The notes under the pieces are model-generated. The model searched no databases, was not told where the DNA came from, and saw only the letters and a list, made by a program, of their open reading frames with translations. Below, one piece after another: positions 30,216 to 40,700 of a DNA stretch of 64,000 nucleotides (positions within the stretch are counted from its first letter, which is position 1; every line of letters begins with the position of its first letter). Origin of the DNA: Blasia pusilla (lineage: Eukaryota > Marchantiophyta > Marchantiopsida > Blasiales); NCBI GenBank assembly GCA_050084515.1, contig CM114271.1, forward strand, positions 9,300,001 to 9,364,000. Reading direction: 5' to 3'. The translations under genes and the position numbers were made by a program.

Positions 30216-30650
30216 ATGGACCACTCCTACGCCATCGCTTCGTTCGGCCCGAGCACAATTTCCAGGTGTTCAAGATCCAGGATCTTGTGGATCCATGCTC
30301 AGATGGGTACATCTTAGATAGTTTGTACAATTCCCCCTCGAGAATTTACATGCAAGACGATACTCCACTTCAAGAAGGAAGGGAAAAGTCGCCATCCTCG
30401 ATGCAAACGCTCACCGAGCTCTGCTCAAGGCCGGGTGACTTGGTGTTCGACTTAGTGGGACTTTCAGGGGCGAGTATCAAAGGTGTCTGGCAGAGTGGCA
30501 GGAACATTCTCTGCCTCGAGGGAAGGCAGGAATTGTTTGACCTTTGCAAGGAGGCAAAGGCAGAATACGAAAAGCTCGTTGGGGGGTTCATCTCTCCACT
30601 GAAGCCGAGAGCTCCTGTTCCAGACCCACCATTGGTAGTGAAACCAAAAA
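30216..30650 (+). pseudogene. methyltransferase-like exon E, motif I (copy 3), truncated
   Basis: After TACAG the exon begins MDHSY, but one base is missing in the next codons. It is recovered as FVRPEHNFQVFKIQD, MQTLTELCSRPGD, VFDLVGLSGAS, GRNILCLEGRQELF and PVPDPPLVVK. At about 30,647 it runs into AAAAAAATTTCGAGTCAAGC, intron-2-type sequence of the oppositely oriented copy 4. The exon is therefore fused at its 3' end to a different, inverted copy. Confidence 0.62.
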
Positions 30651-31029
30651 AAATTTCGAGTCAAGCAACCCGTCGGACTCCGACGGGTTGCTTTGGGCAA
30701 AAAACATACTAAACCTGCGGTCAGTTGAACAACTCGTCGGAGTCCAACGAGTTTCTTTCTTCAAAAAACATCTTGAAAAGGCGGCGAGTCGAGCAACCCG
30801 TCGGACTCCGACGGGTTGCTTTGGGCCAAAAACTTATTAAATTTGTTGTCAGTCGAACAACTCGTCAGAGTCCGACGAGTTGCATTCTTCAAAAAACATC
30901 CTGAAAAAGCGTCGAGTCGAGCAACTTGTCGGAGTCCGACGAGTTGCGTTTGGCCAAAAGCATCCCAACAACAGTGCCGACCCAAACAACTTGTCGGAGT
31001 CCGACGGTTTGCAGCAAGAAGATACTCAC
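30651..31029 (-). repeat. intron 2 of copy 4: palindromic array
   Basis: Six dyads, near 30,666, 30,730, 30,796, 30,858, 30,922 and 30,988 (spacing 62-66 bp), correspond to the intron-2 array at 1,281-1,623. On the minus strand it begins with donor GTGAGT (31,024-31,029), immediately after the ParB exon. Confidence 0.85.
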
Positions 31030-31499
31030 GTGTTCATGGCATGCATTGCCATCTCCACCGTCGGGAGATGAGGGAATAGATGAAGGACCACTTCCTTCAC
31101 GCAAAAATGTGCCTCCAAGGAGTTGGGCCGCTCCTCTGCAAACTTGGTCCATGCCATGAACCTGTGATTTCCATCCCAGATGAAGAAATACAGATTCCTC
31201 ATCCAGCTGAATTCTGTGCCCTCTACTTGCCTTTTGAAATCCTGGTCTCTCATCCTCCAGAATGTGTCGAGCTTTTCCAAGTCCTCCTCCGTAACCAGGG
31301 CTTGGGTTCCATGCTCGTTGTAAGGCTGAACATAGAAGGGAGGAAAGCTATCGACATAGGATGTTGTCGCCGCTGATTGTTTAAGCTTCGCGATGTCCTC
31401 GTCGGACTGAATTTCGCGGACGTATTCCATTGTCCGCAATCGTCAGAGTGGAATCCTCTGGGCGTTGTGGCCCTCCATGAGTGCCATCTGCTTTACCAC
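31030..31499 (-). pseudogene. ParB/sulfiredoxin-like exon B (copy 4)
   Basis: Minus strand, from GTGGTAAAGCAG after acceptor TTGACAG. It reads VVKQMALMEGHNAQRIPL, then TGA (31,443-31,445, where copy 1 has TGC for Cys), then an intact remainder: DEDIAKLKQSAATTSYVDSF, PPFYVQPYNEHG, IWDGNHRFMAWTKFAEE, ending HAMNT at the donor. The DGNHR box and preceding pp.yv strand are the same as in copy 1. Splice sites are intact here, but the stop truncates the domain at its start. Confidence 0.62.
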
Positions 31500-31589
31500 C
31501 TGTCAAGACCGGGACAAGATCAATAAGCTACACTGAATTCCCAATGAATTGCAATTCACATAATTCAAAAAACCCAGATCCTCTCTTAC

Positions 31590-32330
31590 TCGCTCAAAAA
31601 TTGGGTCGGTTTCTTGACCAGTCAACTTGTCTGAGACAGAAGCGGGCAAGTCCACTGGGAACTCGTCGATCCGATAGAGGTTGATGTCTTCCGCCGGGCT
31701 TGGAGACGAGAATGACCGCTCTCCGGCTTCTTCGGTAATGTCCACCATCTCCACGTTGGCGGTCCTCATGACCTCATCGTCCGTGATTTGAACTTTTGGC
31801 GTTTCCGCTATGTTGATTGTGTCCCCGGACTTCATCGGGGACATTTCCCGCATCTCAACACTTTCGGTTGGATGGGCAAGGCTATTGTCAATGGCTATTG
31901 CTTTTTCCCTCCTCGCTTTAGCCAATTCTGCTCTCCTCACCGACGCGTCCAGACGCTTCTTTTCTCTCTTCTTGTCGGCGATCCTTTTCTTCAAGGCCTG
32001 TGACGTCTCAGCCTCTGCGTTCTGTCTATCGAGCGCCACTTGAACATGTCTTGCAAGAAGCTCCTTGTTGTGCATCTCCGCTTCCCTTTCCCGCTCCTTG
32101 ATTTCCTGGTGCCTAATTTCATTTGCCGAACGAGGCGCTGGAGATGCTGACGCAGGAGTCCTAATGGACTTTGGAGTGAAGTTCCCAGACTTGTTTGCTT
32201 GTGATTTTTTCCTCGTCATTTTTTTCCGGAAATGCCTCCACCTATGTCCATGATGAATCGCTTGATCAGTCGCCTTGCTGATGTCGAGATGAGTCACCTT
32301 GATGGGTAGCTCGAACCGTCTCGCAATCAT
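31590..32330 (-). pseudogene. ParB-methyltransferase copy 4, exon A (N-terminus)
   Basis: An open minus-strand frame of about 247 residues to donor GAGTAAGAG. ATG at 32,330 (MIARRFELPIKVTHL) or at 32,218 (MTRKKSQANKSG) could start it. It contains a strongly predicted coiled coil (EIRHQEIKERER, ALDRQNAEAETSQALKKR, IADKKREKKRLD, ARREKAIAID), then PTESVEMREMSPMKSG and acidic segments, then ETDPIFER. This is the only copy with the native N-terminus; copy 1 has different sequence before REKAIAID. Exon A itself is intact. A coiled coil suggests oligomerisation. Confidence 0.6.
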
Positions 32331-33466
32331 TTAGTCGAACCGTCTCGCTCTCGTTCGGTCGAATCGTCTCGCTCTCGTTCCCTCGTATCGACTTGCGATG
32401 ACTCGCCGTGTGAAACGCCCCTTGGTATCTGATCAGCTGTGGCGCGGGAGAGAGAGGAATGGAGATCGCAAAATGAGAAACCGGAAATGAGCAATTTCTG
32501 CCCTATTTATACTTTTCTAGCCGTAGGGCTGACCGTGGGGTCCCGTCGTCCTTTCGACGGCGACGTGCCAGAGGTTACGGAAGTCCGGACGTGAACAAAT
32601 GGCAACCCGTTGGAGTCCGACAGGTTGCGCGCCTCCGCCGTCCTGGGTACGTCAACACGTGCGCGAGCAATCCGTCGGAGACCGACAGGTTGAGCGCCTC
32701 CGCCGTCTTTGGACAAGAACGCGAGGTACCCGTGCAACCCGTCGGAGACCGACATGTTGCGCGCCTCCGCCGTCTTTGGACAAGAACGGGACGTACCCGC
32801 GCAATCCGTCGGAGACCGTTGGGTTGCACGCTTCCCTCGTCAAGGGTTAACAACGCAGGCTTCCCGCGCAACTCGTCGGAGTCCGACAGGTTGTACGCTT
32901 CCTTCATGTAAGCACCACAAGGCGAGGCCCTTGCGCAACCAGTCGAAGGGCGACGGGTTGCACGCCTTGCCATCTTTGGGCAAATAGGTGCGGCACCCGC
33001 GGAACTCATCGGGAACAGACAGTTTACATGCCTCCGGCATCTTTGGGCAAGAAGGAGCGGTATCCGAGGAACTCGTTGGAGAGCGACGGGTTGCCAGCTT
33101 CGACCATGTTTGCGTTTGAAGGTAAGGTAGAAGCGTGCAACCCGTGCGAAGCCGACGGGTTGCAGGCTTCGCTTAGCTTGGGTTAATTGTTGAGTTTCAA
33201 GGACTCCGACAGGTTCCAACAAAATGAAGTGTGCTTCGCAACCCACGTCTCTGCTTCCCAAATCCGGTAACACATTGCAACAGAATTGAATCTGTTGCAA
33301 CAAAATTGGATCCATTGTGTCAGACAATGTCACCTACCGAATTCATCTTGTCAGTAAAAATCTGTCAGGAGTATCTGATTTCCTATTCACTATAAATTAA
33401 AAATTCTCATTCTCATTCTCATTCTTTTTCTCATTCTCACCCTCCTCCCGTACAAAATTTCTGGGA
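32331..33466. promoter_or_regulatory. divergent promoter with palindromic array
   Basis: This region separates ParB-methyltransferase copy 4 (minus) from the MDNYVKL gene (plus). TATTTATA at 32,504-32,511 is a minus-strand TATA box, with a 5' leader containing three tandem ACGAGAGCGAGACG-like repeats. ACTATAAATT near 33,389 is the plus-strand TATA box, followed by a CATTCT repeat before ATG at 33,467. Between them are about ten palindromes (from about 32,602 to 33,160, spacing 50-66 bp). The two gene families thus share one control region. Confidence 0.65.
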
Positions 33467-34010
33467 ATGGATAATTATGTGAAGCTCACTTGTGGCAGTC
33501 ATCTGGTGGCCCTTCCTCAATCAAAAATCATTCGACCGCAAGCTCGTGAGTCTTTCATAGCAGTGGATGAAAAATTTCTCTCTGTTCGGTTTCTTCTCCA
33601 AATTGGAACCATCTTTGTATCCAAAGATGTTAGGGTGGACGGTACGGAAGACATAATAGGTGAGACGGTCCAGCCAATGACTGCAGACCGTAAAGTATGG
33701 AATCTCCTACCTCTAGCAAATGGTCAATACAGAGTTTACGGCCTACTCCCGAATTTGTCTGTTTCCCAAGTAGACGATGGAGAATTTCCTAGTTCTCCGA
33801 GCTCTATGTTTGCAACTCCTAGCCCAATACATCCGGCTTTGACTCCAACTTCACACGCTCGTATCAATGTTGTTCTTCGTGAAGAGATTCCGGATGTTAT
33901 CAACCTCAGTGGATCTGTCGGACACCAACCGGGCCCTCTGTCCGCCTACTCGTTCCTCTTGCGAGTATCAGGCAATAGTTTGCTTTCGTCTCTGGCCTTG
34001 AAAATGTTCA
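33467..34010 (+). pseudogene. unknown gene MDNYVKL, exon 1 (best-preserved copy)
   Basis: An intact frame of about 181 residues: MDNYVKLTCGSHLVALPQS, FLSVRFLLQIGTIFVS, VDGTEDIIGETVQPM, VWNLLPLANGQYRVYGLLP, a Ser/Pro-rich linker, REEIPDVINLSGSVG and SAYSFLLRVSGNSLLSSLAL. It has none of the stops seen in the two arm copies. At about 34,010 the frame jumps into the end of methyltransferase exon D (AATCGTGGATCATAAAAAAC), so its 3' part is lost. No family is recognised; the N-terminal half could be a small beta-rich domain. Confidence 0.5.
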
Positions 34011-34065
34011 ATCGTGGATCATAAAAAACGAGTACCCACTCCGATCCGTGACGAGTCAGATTCAG
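34011..34065 (+). pseudogene. remnant of methyltransferase exon D (copy 5)
   Basis: The last about 55 bp of exon D (SWIIKNEYPLRS in its own frame) fused after the MDNYVKL gene, ending at donor GGTAAGG. The fusion point has the short shared sequence TTCAATCGTGG. It marks a deletion that joined the two gene families. Confidence 0.75.
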
Positions 34066-34537
34066 GTAAGGCTCAATTCCTGTCTTCAGATAGTATATCT
34101 CCGTTGTTTTTGTCTTTGAGCAACCCGTCGGAAGGCGACGGGTTGCTGGCTTAGAGCATCCCATGCTTGGATGAGAGCAACCCGTCGCTTTCCGACGGGT
34201 TGCATCTTTCCCTGAAACATAGGTAAAACGCCGGTGTACCTGCAACCCGTCGGAACCCGACGGGTTGGAGTTGCTTATGGTTTTTCCCTGTGTTTCTGGA
34301 AAGCTGCAACCCATCGGAAAGCGACGGGTTGCTCTCAGCCAAGCATGGGCTGCTCTAGGCCAGCAACCCGTCGACTTCCGACGGGTTGGTCATGGACAAA
34401 ACAACCCGTCAGACTCCGACATGTTGCTCCAATGTTAGTATTTGAAAAAAGTTCTCTAGGGTCAAGCGGAGTTCTTTGGTGACGTGTTGCACATTATGCC
34501 AAGTTTTTGACATTCTTTCCAACGTGCTTCTTTACAG
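34066..34537 (+). repeat. intron 3 of copy 5: palindromic array
   Basis: GTAAGG to CTTTACAG, with dyads near 34,121, 34,178, 34,242, 34,305, 34,362 and 34,402. The order and centres are as in copies 1 and 3. Confidence 0.8.
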
Positions 34538-35048
34538 ATGGACCACTCCTACGTTTATTGCTTCGTTCGGCCCGAGCACAACTTCCAGGTGTTGAAGATC
34601 CAAGATCCTATGGATCCATGCTCAGATAAGTACAGCTTAGATAGTTTGTACAATTCCCCCCGGGAATTTACATGCAAGACGGTAGCCCACTTCTGGGAGG
34701 AAGGGAAAAGTCGCTAGCCTTGATGAAAACGCTCATCGAGCTCTGCTCAAGGCCGGCTGACTTGGTGTTCGACTTAGTGGGACTTTCAGGGGCAAGTATC
34801 AAAGGCGCCTCGCAGAGTGGCAAGAACATTCTCTGCTTCGAGGGAGGGCAGGAACTGTTTGACCTTTGCAAGGAGGCAAAGACATAGTACGAAAGGCTCG
34901 TTGGGACGTACAACTCTCCACCGAAGCCGAGAGTTCGGTTGCAGACCCACCATTGGTAGTGACACCATCGTCACTTCCAACGATTCCGAAAATCGAGAGG
35001 GCAAAGCCGAAAGTAATATTGCAAGAGCTCTCGCACGATGACGAGTGA
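34538..35048 (+). pseudogene. methyltransferase-like exon E, motif I (copy 5)
   Basis: Begins MDHSYVYCFVRPEHNF. A one-base deletion near 34,657 (CCCCCCGGG) shifts the frame, recovered at MQDGSPLLGGREKS, LMKTLIELCSRPAD, VFDLVGLSGAS and GKNILCFEGGQELF. A TAG at about 34,886 follows, then the end DDE and TGA. Motif I is conserved apart from Gly-to-Ala in PGD. It is followed by the same 3' region as copy 1. Confidence 0.62.
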
Positions 35049-36403
35049 GTTCAAAGAACTCAAGGACCCAGCTTGACTGCAGCGTTTGGAGTAGGGAGCT
35101 ATTTGATGATGAGGCAAAAGATTTCATAAAATAGATCAAATGTACAATTCCGAGCTTTTTTCGGATGTAATAAAGGAGAAGATTTTTTCGAACGATGGTG
35201 GTGCTTGTAAAAGTTTGCTGAAATTTTTTTATGTCTTTTCGAATGTGATCGTCTATGAACTCTGCGGACTTCTATTTTGCAACCCGTCGAATTTCTCCTG
35301 CTTGCAACTTTTCACTTTTTGACCACTGCACCTTTTTACCACTTCCAGGCAGCCTGTCGGATTCCGACAGGTTGCCTGATCGGACTCTTTCCCTGTTGGT
35401 CAAACTTAAGAGCCAGTCTGGCGGGCTTCTTCACTTTGGCACCTTCCCCTCAACTCGTAAAAGCAGGCGTAGGCTTCTTTTCTTCTCTCAGACGTGTTGG
35501 ATTCCTACTACCTGTGGGATTGCCATCATGGTATTACCAAGGACGAAGCACATATTGATACTGGATGGGTGTCACATTGTAGAGCGTACAAGATATACTG
35601 TCAAGGAAGGCGTTGGGACTCAAATCAGGTTACATACGACCGTTATGGTGTACCTAGGGGGGGCCAAGGCTCTCGAATTCGCCAAAATTTTTGATCCCCG
35701 TCTACAATCGGCCAGAGGAGCCACTTTGTATCCCAGGTCATTCCTTTTGTCCTGGAACCTAGGAGAGTTAGGAGTAAATTTGTAGATGACGAGGCTGAAG
35801 AAATCATAGACTAGGTCAAATGTACATTTCCGAGGTTCCTTCGGAGGTAATAAAGGATGAGATTTTCTCAACCGATAATGGTGTTTGTAAAAGTTTGTTG
35901 GAAAAATTTTTGGACTTGTGGATTGTGTTCTTTTAGCTACTCGGAATTACAATTTTGCAACCCGTATGATTCCGACGGGTTGCAACTTCAAGCTTTTTGC
36001 CCACTGCAACTTTTTAACCATTTCCAGGCAAGCTGTCGGATTCCGACAGGTTGGTTGCTTGAGTGATCGGACTCTTTCCCTGTGAGACCAACTTCTGACG
36101 CATTGTGGCGGGCTTCTTCTTAACATTTGGCTCGTTCCCCTACATTTGTCAAACCAGTTGTAGGCTTCTTTTCTTGTCTAAGATGTGCAGGATTCCTACT
36201 ACCTGTCGGATTGCCATTTCGGATTCCCAACCTGTTGGATTTTTGTGGGTGCAGGGTGGAAGGAAATCACTTCTAAAAATCTTTCCTTTCTTATGGTGAG
36301 CTTTCTTACGGGTTGGGAGGGGTGCAGTTTCTCGGTTTCTCAGCTTTAGGATCTGAATGAAGGGACATCAGTTCCTCTTTACTCCGGACAGCTAACAATC
36401 TTT
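35049..36403 (+). pseudogene. 3' region of copy 5, tandemly duplicated as in copy 1
   Basis: The two-unit structure of copy 1 is repeated: acidic tail codons and TCAAATGTACA at about 35,125-35,145 and 35,805-35,830, palindromes at 35,278, 35,349, 35,957 and 36,031, and acceptor-like TTCTTTTCTTCTCTCAG at about 35,476. A longer continuous frame (ILILDGCHIVERTRY, TVMVYLGGAKALEFAKIFD) supports a last exon. The duplication pre-dates divergence of copies 1 and 5. 36,340-36,403 contains about 65 bp absent from copy 1. Confidence 0.5.
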
Positions 36404-36573
36404 TGGTTCAATTATTGTCTCATGTGTTCACATTTCACAAAGTTGGTCTTGAGCAGACACCACTCATAATCAACAGAAATTTGGTTATGGGGCAATTCAG
36501 GGGAGGCCATGATGCAGGCAAAAATCCTTGCAAAAAGAGAGGTTGGCATCGTACCGATGCGCATCCGAGTGGT
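36404..36573 (+). repeat. repeat tail, left part (interrupted by gypsy-2)
   Basis: Matches 6,309-6,472 and stops at GCATCCGAGTGGT, exactly where the gypsy-2 LTR begins. The tail resumes at 46,326 with TGGTCCTCC. TGGT is duplicated on both sides (36,570-36,573; 46,326-46,329). Confidence 0.85.
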
Positions 36574-37047
36574 TGTCGTGCGAATCCACATCGTCATACA
36601 ACATACATCGCTGACATACCATACGCACATACATACATAACATAGACGAGAGTATCCACAAACGCAAGTGTACCACAACTGAAATCCGTGAAAGACCTAC
36701 TGTCATAAAACACGTTTACAATCACATACAATCGAGCCAAACCCACTCCACGATGGGAGAATCTAGGTCAAAGCTTGCGGGAAACACCATAGCCAAGAGC
36801 TCTACTCACTACCAAGGCTAACTCCCAACGCAACAGACTCAACTCAAAGAACTGACTGTTCTTTGAGGGCAAGCCACCTTATATCCTCCAACCTAAGAGC
36901 GGGCCCTACTAGGAAAGTCACCCCCAACTGAGTAACCCCCAACCCTATGTATGGAACCACATCTCTACCAAGCCACTATGGTCCTACATAAGGAATGGCC
37001 TCTACCAGCACACCATACTCTACAAAATAATCCGTATGGTCATGACA
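36574..37047 (-). repeat. gypsy-2 3' LTR with extended end
   Basis: The core (36,680-37,047, TGTCATGACC to GGATTTCA on the minus strand) matches the 5' LTR. It continues 106 bp further (36,574-36,679) to CGCACGACA. The extra segment is also present as a direct repeat at 37,050-37,156 just inside the element, but not at the 5' LTR. The two LTRs are therefore not equal in extent. Confidence 0.75.
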
Positions 37048-37049
37048 GC

Positions 37050-37156
37050 TGTCGTGCGAATCCACATCGTCATACAACATACATCGCTGACATACCATAC
37101 GCACATACATACATAACATAGACGAGAGTATCCACAAACGCAAGTGTACCACAACT
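37050..37156. repeat. 107-bp direct repeat flanking the gypsy-2 LTR core
   Basis: TGTCGTGCGAATCCACATCG through GTACCACAACT, identical by eye to 36,574-36,680. It lies between the integrase end and the LTR core. Confidence 0.85.
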
Positions 37157-37399
37157 CGCCCCCTAATCGGCGGTTAGGTCCTCTAACTCCAGGTAGCCCT
37201 ATACATCTACTACATGCTATACACCTTCTTGGGTGCTCGAATCAAGGCCGGGTGCTAGGTTGCCCCATCGTTAGTCGCACATCTGTAATCCATATCATGC
37301 AAAGATCAAGTCATCTACCTCTCCTAAGTACATCGAGGACAAACCCACCTTCCAAAGAGGGAACAACATCCAAACGTGAGTCAAACACATCATGTGCCA

Positions 37400-38600
37400 A
37401 CCCCTAGAACACCGATCACACACCAACATACGGGTTGCGTTACGTGAGACCCACACAACATGCACCTCAAGCTAGCACGTATCATGGCTAAGCTTGGATC
37501 AACAAAGACCATCCACATTTGGAAGATGACATGGCGCACAATTACGCACATGGTCCTTCCAAACAACTCCATCACGACCCTCCAACATGAGAACTCCGAA
37601 GCTAACACCTCACGCACTCGTAAAATAGTGCGGCTGCCGTCACATCCAACGTTGTCGGGCAACTGCTGCAAATAGACATAGTCCCCACATGGAACCTACT
37701 TAATCGATGGTCGATAACCTCCACTGAATGGTTGCATACCGCAACGTATCCCCTGTGTTGAGCAATGGCAAGATTCTCAAAGGCCGTTGGCATAACTCTC
37801 GAAAGAGCTCCGCTTGCCGAGAACACACCCTCATCCACATCTCGGGTCATCAAGGTTCACCACCTCACTAGACTCCCGATTTAATTGCCGGCAAGTCCGG
37901 ATCTCGGCCGTATAACATAAAATAAGGTGAGAAGGAAGCCAAGGATGCTTGGCGATCGAACCTATACCCCATGGCTAACCATGGCAATCGAATATCCCAG
38001 TCTCCAAGATGCCCTTCAGAGGCCATACTTGCGCAATGCCCTCTTCACCGTCTGAACCACACGCTCAGCCAAACCATCCGCCTCTGGATGATCTCGAGAC
38101 GTGGTCCGATGATCAATCAACGCCTTGTCACACAAGACCTGAAACTCACCCTCAAACTCTGTACCCTGGTCGGTCAGCACTTCAGCTGGTGCACCAAAAT
38201 GACTAAGCACTCTATCCACAAACGCATACGCCGTTCCCTCACTCGCCTTGTCCGGTAATGCCACCAACTCAATCCACTTGGAGAAGTGCTCCACCATCAC
38301 CAACACATATCGATGATGTCGTACAATCAACGGTAACGGTCCCGCAAAGTCCACACTCCAACGGTAACCCAACCCCATAATAGGAAAGGGGTGTAATTGT
38401 GGTGTAGGGGCATTAAATGATGCCCTCACCCGATCACAAACCATACAACGTGACACCAACTGCTGCACCTGAGTATGCATGCCACGCCACCAATACTGGC
38501 CAAGGAGTAAGCTATACGCACGCTTTACCCCAAAATGTCCCAACTCCTCATGGGCATGTCGCACAATGCGCTCTCTCTGAGCCAAATGTGGCACTACTCA
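37400..38600 (-). pseudogene. gypsy-2 integrase
   Basis: Minus strand 38,594-38,016 is a clear open frame: HAHEELGHFGVKRAY and CMVCDR (zinc-binding HHCC), YRWSVDFAGPLP (first Asp), VLTDQGTEFEG (second Asp), HPEADGLAERVVQTVKR (Glu). The C-terminal part, 37,900-37,400, is broken into short frames and no chromodomain is recognised. Confidence 0.88.
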
Positions 38601-38972
38601 GTACTCTACCATCCTCCCACACGCGGAGAATATGTGTTCCCTCCAATCGATACCTCTTAGCACGTTGAAGAACACGGTCTCGCTCCTTGGCACTCACTAT
38701 GCCTGGCACCCTACCGGTCAGAGGAACTTCAACACCAACGCATCATCATGAATATCATGCTGATCCGTACCACCATCTCCAACCTTAGGATCTCAAGGTG
38801 GCCATCTACCCTCGACTAGAGTAAGATATCATGTGGTCCTCCATACTAGAGTCCACCTAACCAACATAAAAGGCGGATGCATGCCAACCTGGCACCATCT
38901 CCTCATCAACCTCGCCATGCCATCTAGCCTGTTGTATCCTCTTGGCTAGTACATGGGTTCCTACTCAACCCA

Positions 38973-39380
38973 TCAAAGATCAAGGTTGGCAACTCCAGGT
39001 CTATGTACCACCCGGAAGTCATACTCTGTAAGATAAGAGCCCACCGTGCAAGCTTCCCCTGTAAGCTTGTCCGACTCCATCAACCACTTGAGCGGTTGGT
39101 GATCAGAATAAGGGTAAACGGGTGCCAAACAAGTAACACCTAAAGTGTGCCACCCACACCTCTTGCCAAGCACTCTCCCTCATATGAACTATAGCGCAAC
39201 TCCGCTGCATTATTCGAACGACTTGCATAGGCCACCACAAACTCCATGTGCTCATCATCATGTTGTGTCAACACCGCTCCAAGTCCCAACCTACTCCAAT
39301 CGTGTGTGTAATCGAAATGGGCGCCCTCGATAGGTCTCCTCAAGATAGGCGCCGCCACCAACTGGGCCTTAAGCTCCACA
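38973..39380 (-). pseudogene. gypsy-2 RNase H domain
   Basis: Minus strand: FDYTHDWSRLGLGAVLTQ (DxS-type start with GLGAVL), VAYASRSNNAAELRYSSYEG (E of the catalytic set), then SDHQPLKWLM and YDFRVVHRPG in the next frame, with VHRPGVANLD at the end. A frameshift near 39,160 splits it. Confidence 0.85.
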
Positions 39381-39391
39381 AAAGCTCTCTC

Positions 39392-40700
39392 CTAATCATC
39401 TCCCCAGTGCCACTCTTGATCTGATTTCAGCAATTGGTTCAAAGGCTTTGCCATAGCACTAAATCCCTTCACATATCTCCGATAGTAGTTCGCCAATCCC
39501 ATGAATGCTCGAACTCTACTCACATCTACCGGACGCGGAATAAGTGCAATAGCCTCCACCTTTGCTTGCTGAACTCCCAAACCACCTGGATAGATCACAT
39601 GACCCAAGTACTCAACATCCTCATGGAAGAACTTACACTTCCTGGATACTAATGTAGACCATGAGCTTTCAACCGCTCAAACACCATCTGCAAATGTATC
39701 TGATGCTCCTCCACCGTGTTACTGAACACCAAGATATCATCAATGTAACACCGAACAAAATCCAACCCTGCTAGGATCCTGTCCATCACTCTTTTAAAGT
39801 CGGCAGGTGCATTCTTCAACCCAAAGGGTAAGAATTTCCACTGGTACAAACAATCCTTGCCATGAGAGTTGACACCCTAAAATGTTGTCTTGGCCTTGTC
39901 ACTCTCCCGAATCGGCAATTGATGGTATCCTACCCGAAGATCCAAAGTACTGAAAATCTTTGCTTGTCCCACCACATCAAAGATCTCCTCAGGTGTAGGC
40001 ATGGCATACCTATTGGCGTTGGTTTGCCGATTGATAGGACGGTAATCTCCACACATCCGCCTATCCGTGTAGTTGCCATGCATATCCTTTTTAGCAGGCA
40101 TGACAGTGGCTGATGCATACTCTCCATGCGACAACTCCACTAATCCAGCCTCCAAAAGGTCCAACGTCCTACTCTGAATCAAGTCCCTCTCCATATCACT
40201 ATATTGATAGGGACGACGGAAGATTGGCGTATCACTAGCCAAATCAATCCGTATACCGGGTCCGACCAGAGAACCCAACTCCTTCATGCTAAAGGCAAAA
40301 AAACTCCTATAAGCACGTAGGAACTGTGTCAAGCGTCGTTTCTCACCTCCCGTAAGCTTGGGCCCAAGTAATGGCTCCCAAGTCTCCTCCACTGGCATAC
40401 TAGAGGGAGAGGACGATGCCATTGGCTGCCACGCAACCCCCTCACAAGATGGTACACCCTTAGCTACACCATCATCTGAGCAAATAACTCCTCCACCAGC
40501 ATGAGCAACCAACTCCACATGCCCAGCCATTACATCCCATTTACTCCAAGGATGCAAAATACTACTCTCCTCGCCCTCAGCCGATGCCTCTACCGTCCCG
40601 GTAGCCATCGAGCTCATTACAAGGGGTGGAAGACCCACAGACATAGTCCGAAGTCGACGCTGCTCGGCCATACCAAGACTCAAAATCCAAGTCAAACAAT
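39392..40700 (-). pseudogene. gypsy-2 reverse transcriptase
   Basis: Minus strand: PYQYSDMERDLIQ, LVELSHGEYASATVMPAKKD, RMCGDYRPINRQT, IFSTLDLRVGYHQLPI, a TAG at the following position, QWKFLPFGLKNAPADFKR, and CYIDDILVFS, the Y-x-DD active site. Then FMGLANYYRRYVKGFSAMAK in the connection region. Frame breaks lie near 39,850 and 39,630. The domain is preceded by a linker (about 40,300-40,700) that joins it to the C5-methyltransferase-like domain. Confidence 0.9.

Noticed and set aside
32575-33333. Long open frames across the palindromic arrays (peptides rich in QPVGLRRVA and NPSESDGL)
   Set aside because: These repeated peptides are translations of the dyads in different frames. They appear wherever an array occurs, on both strands, with no start context or domain.
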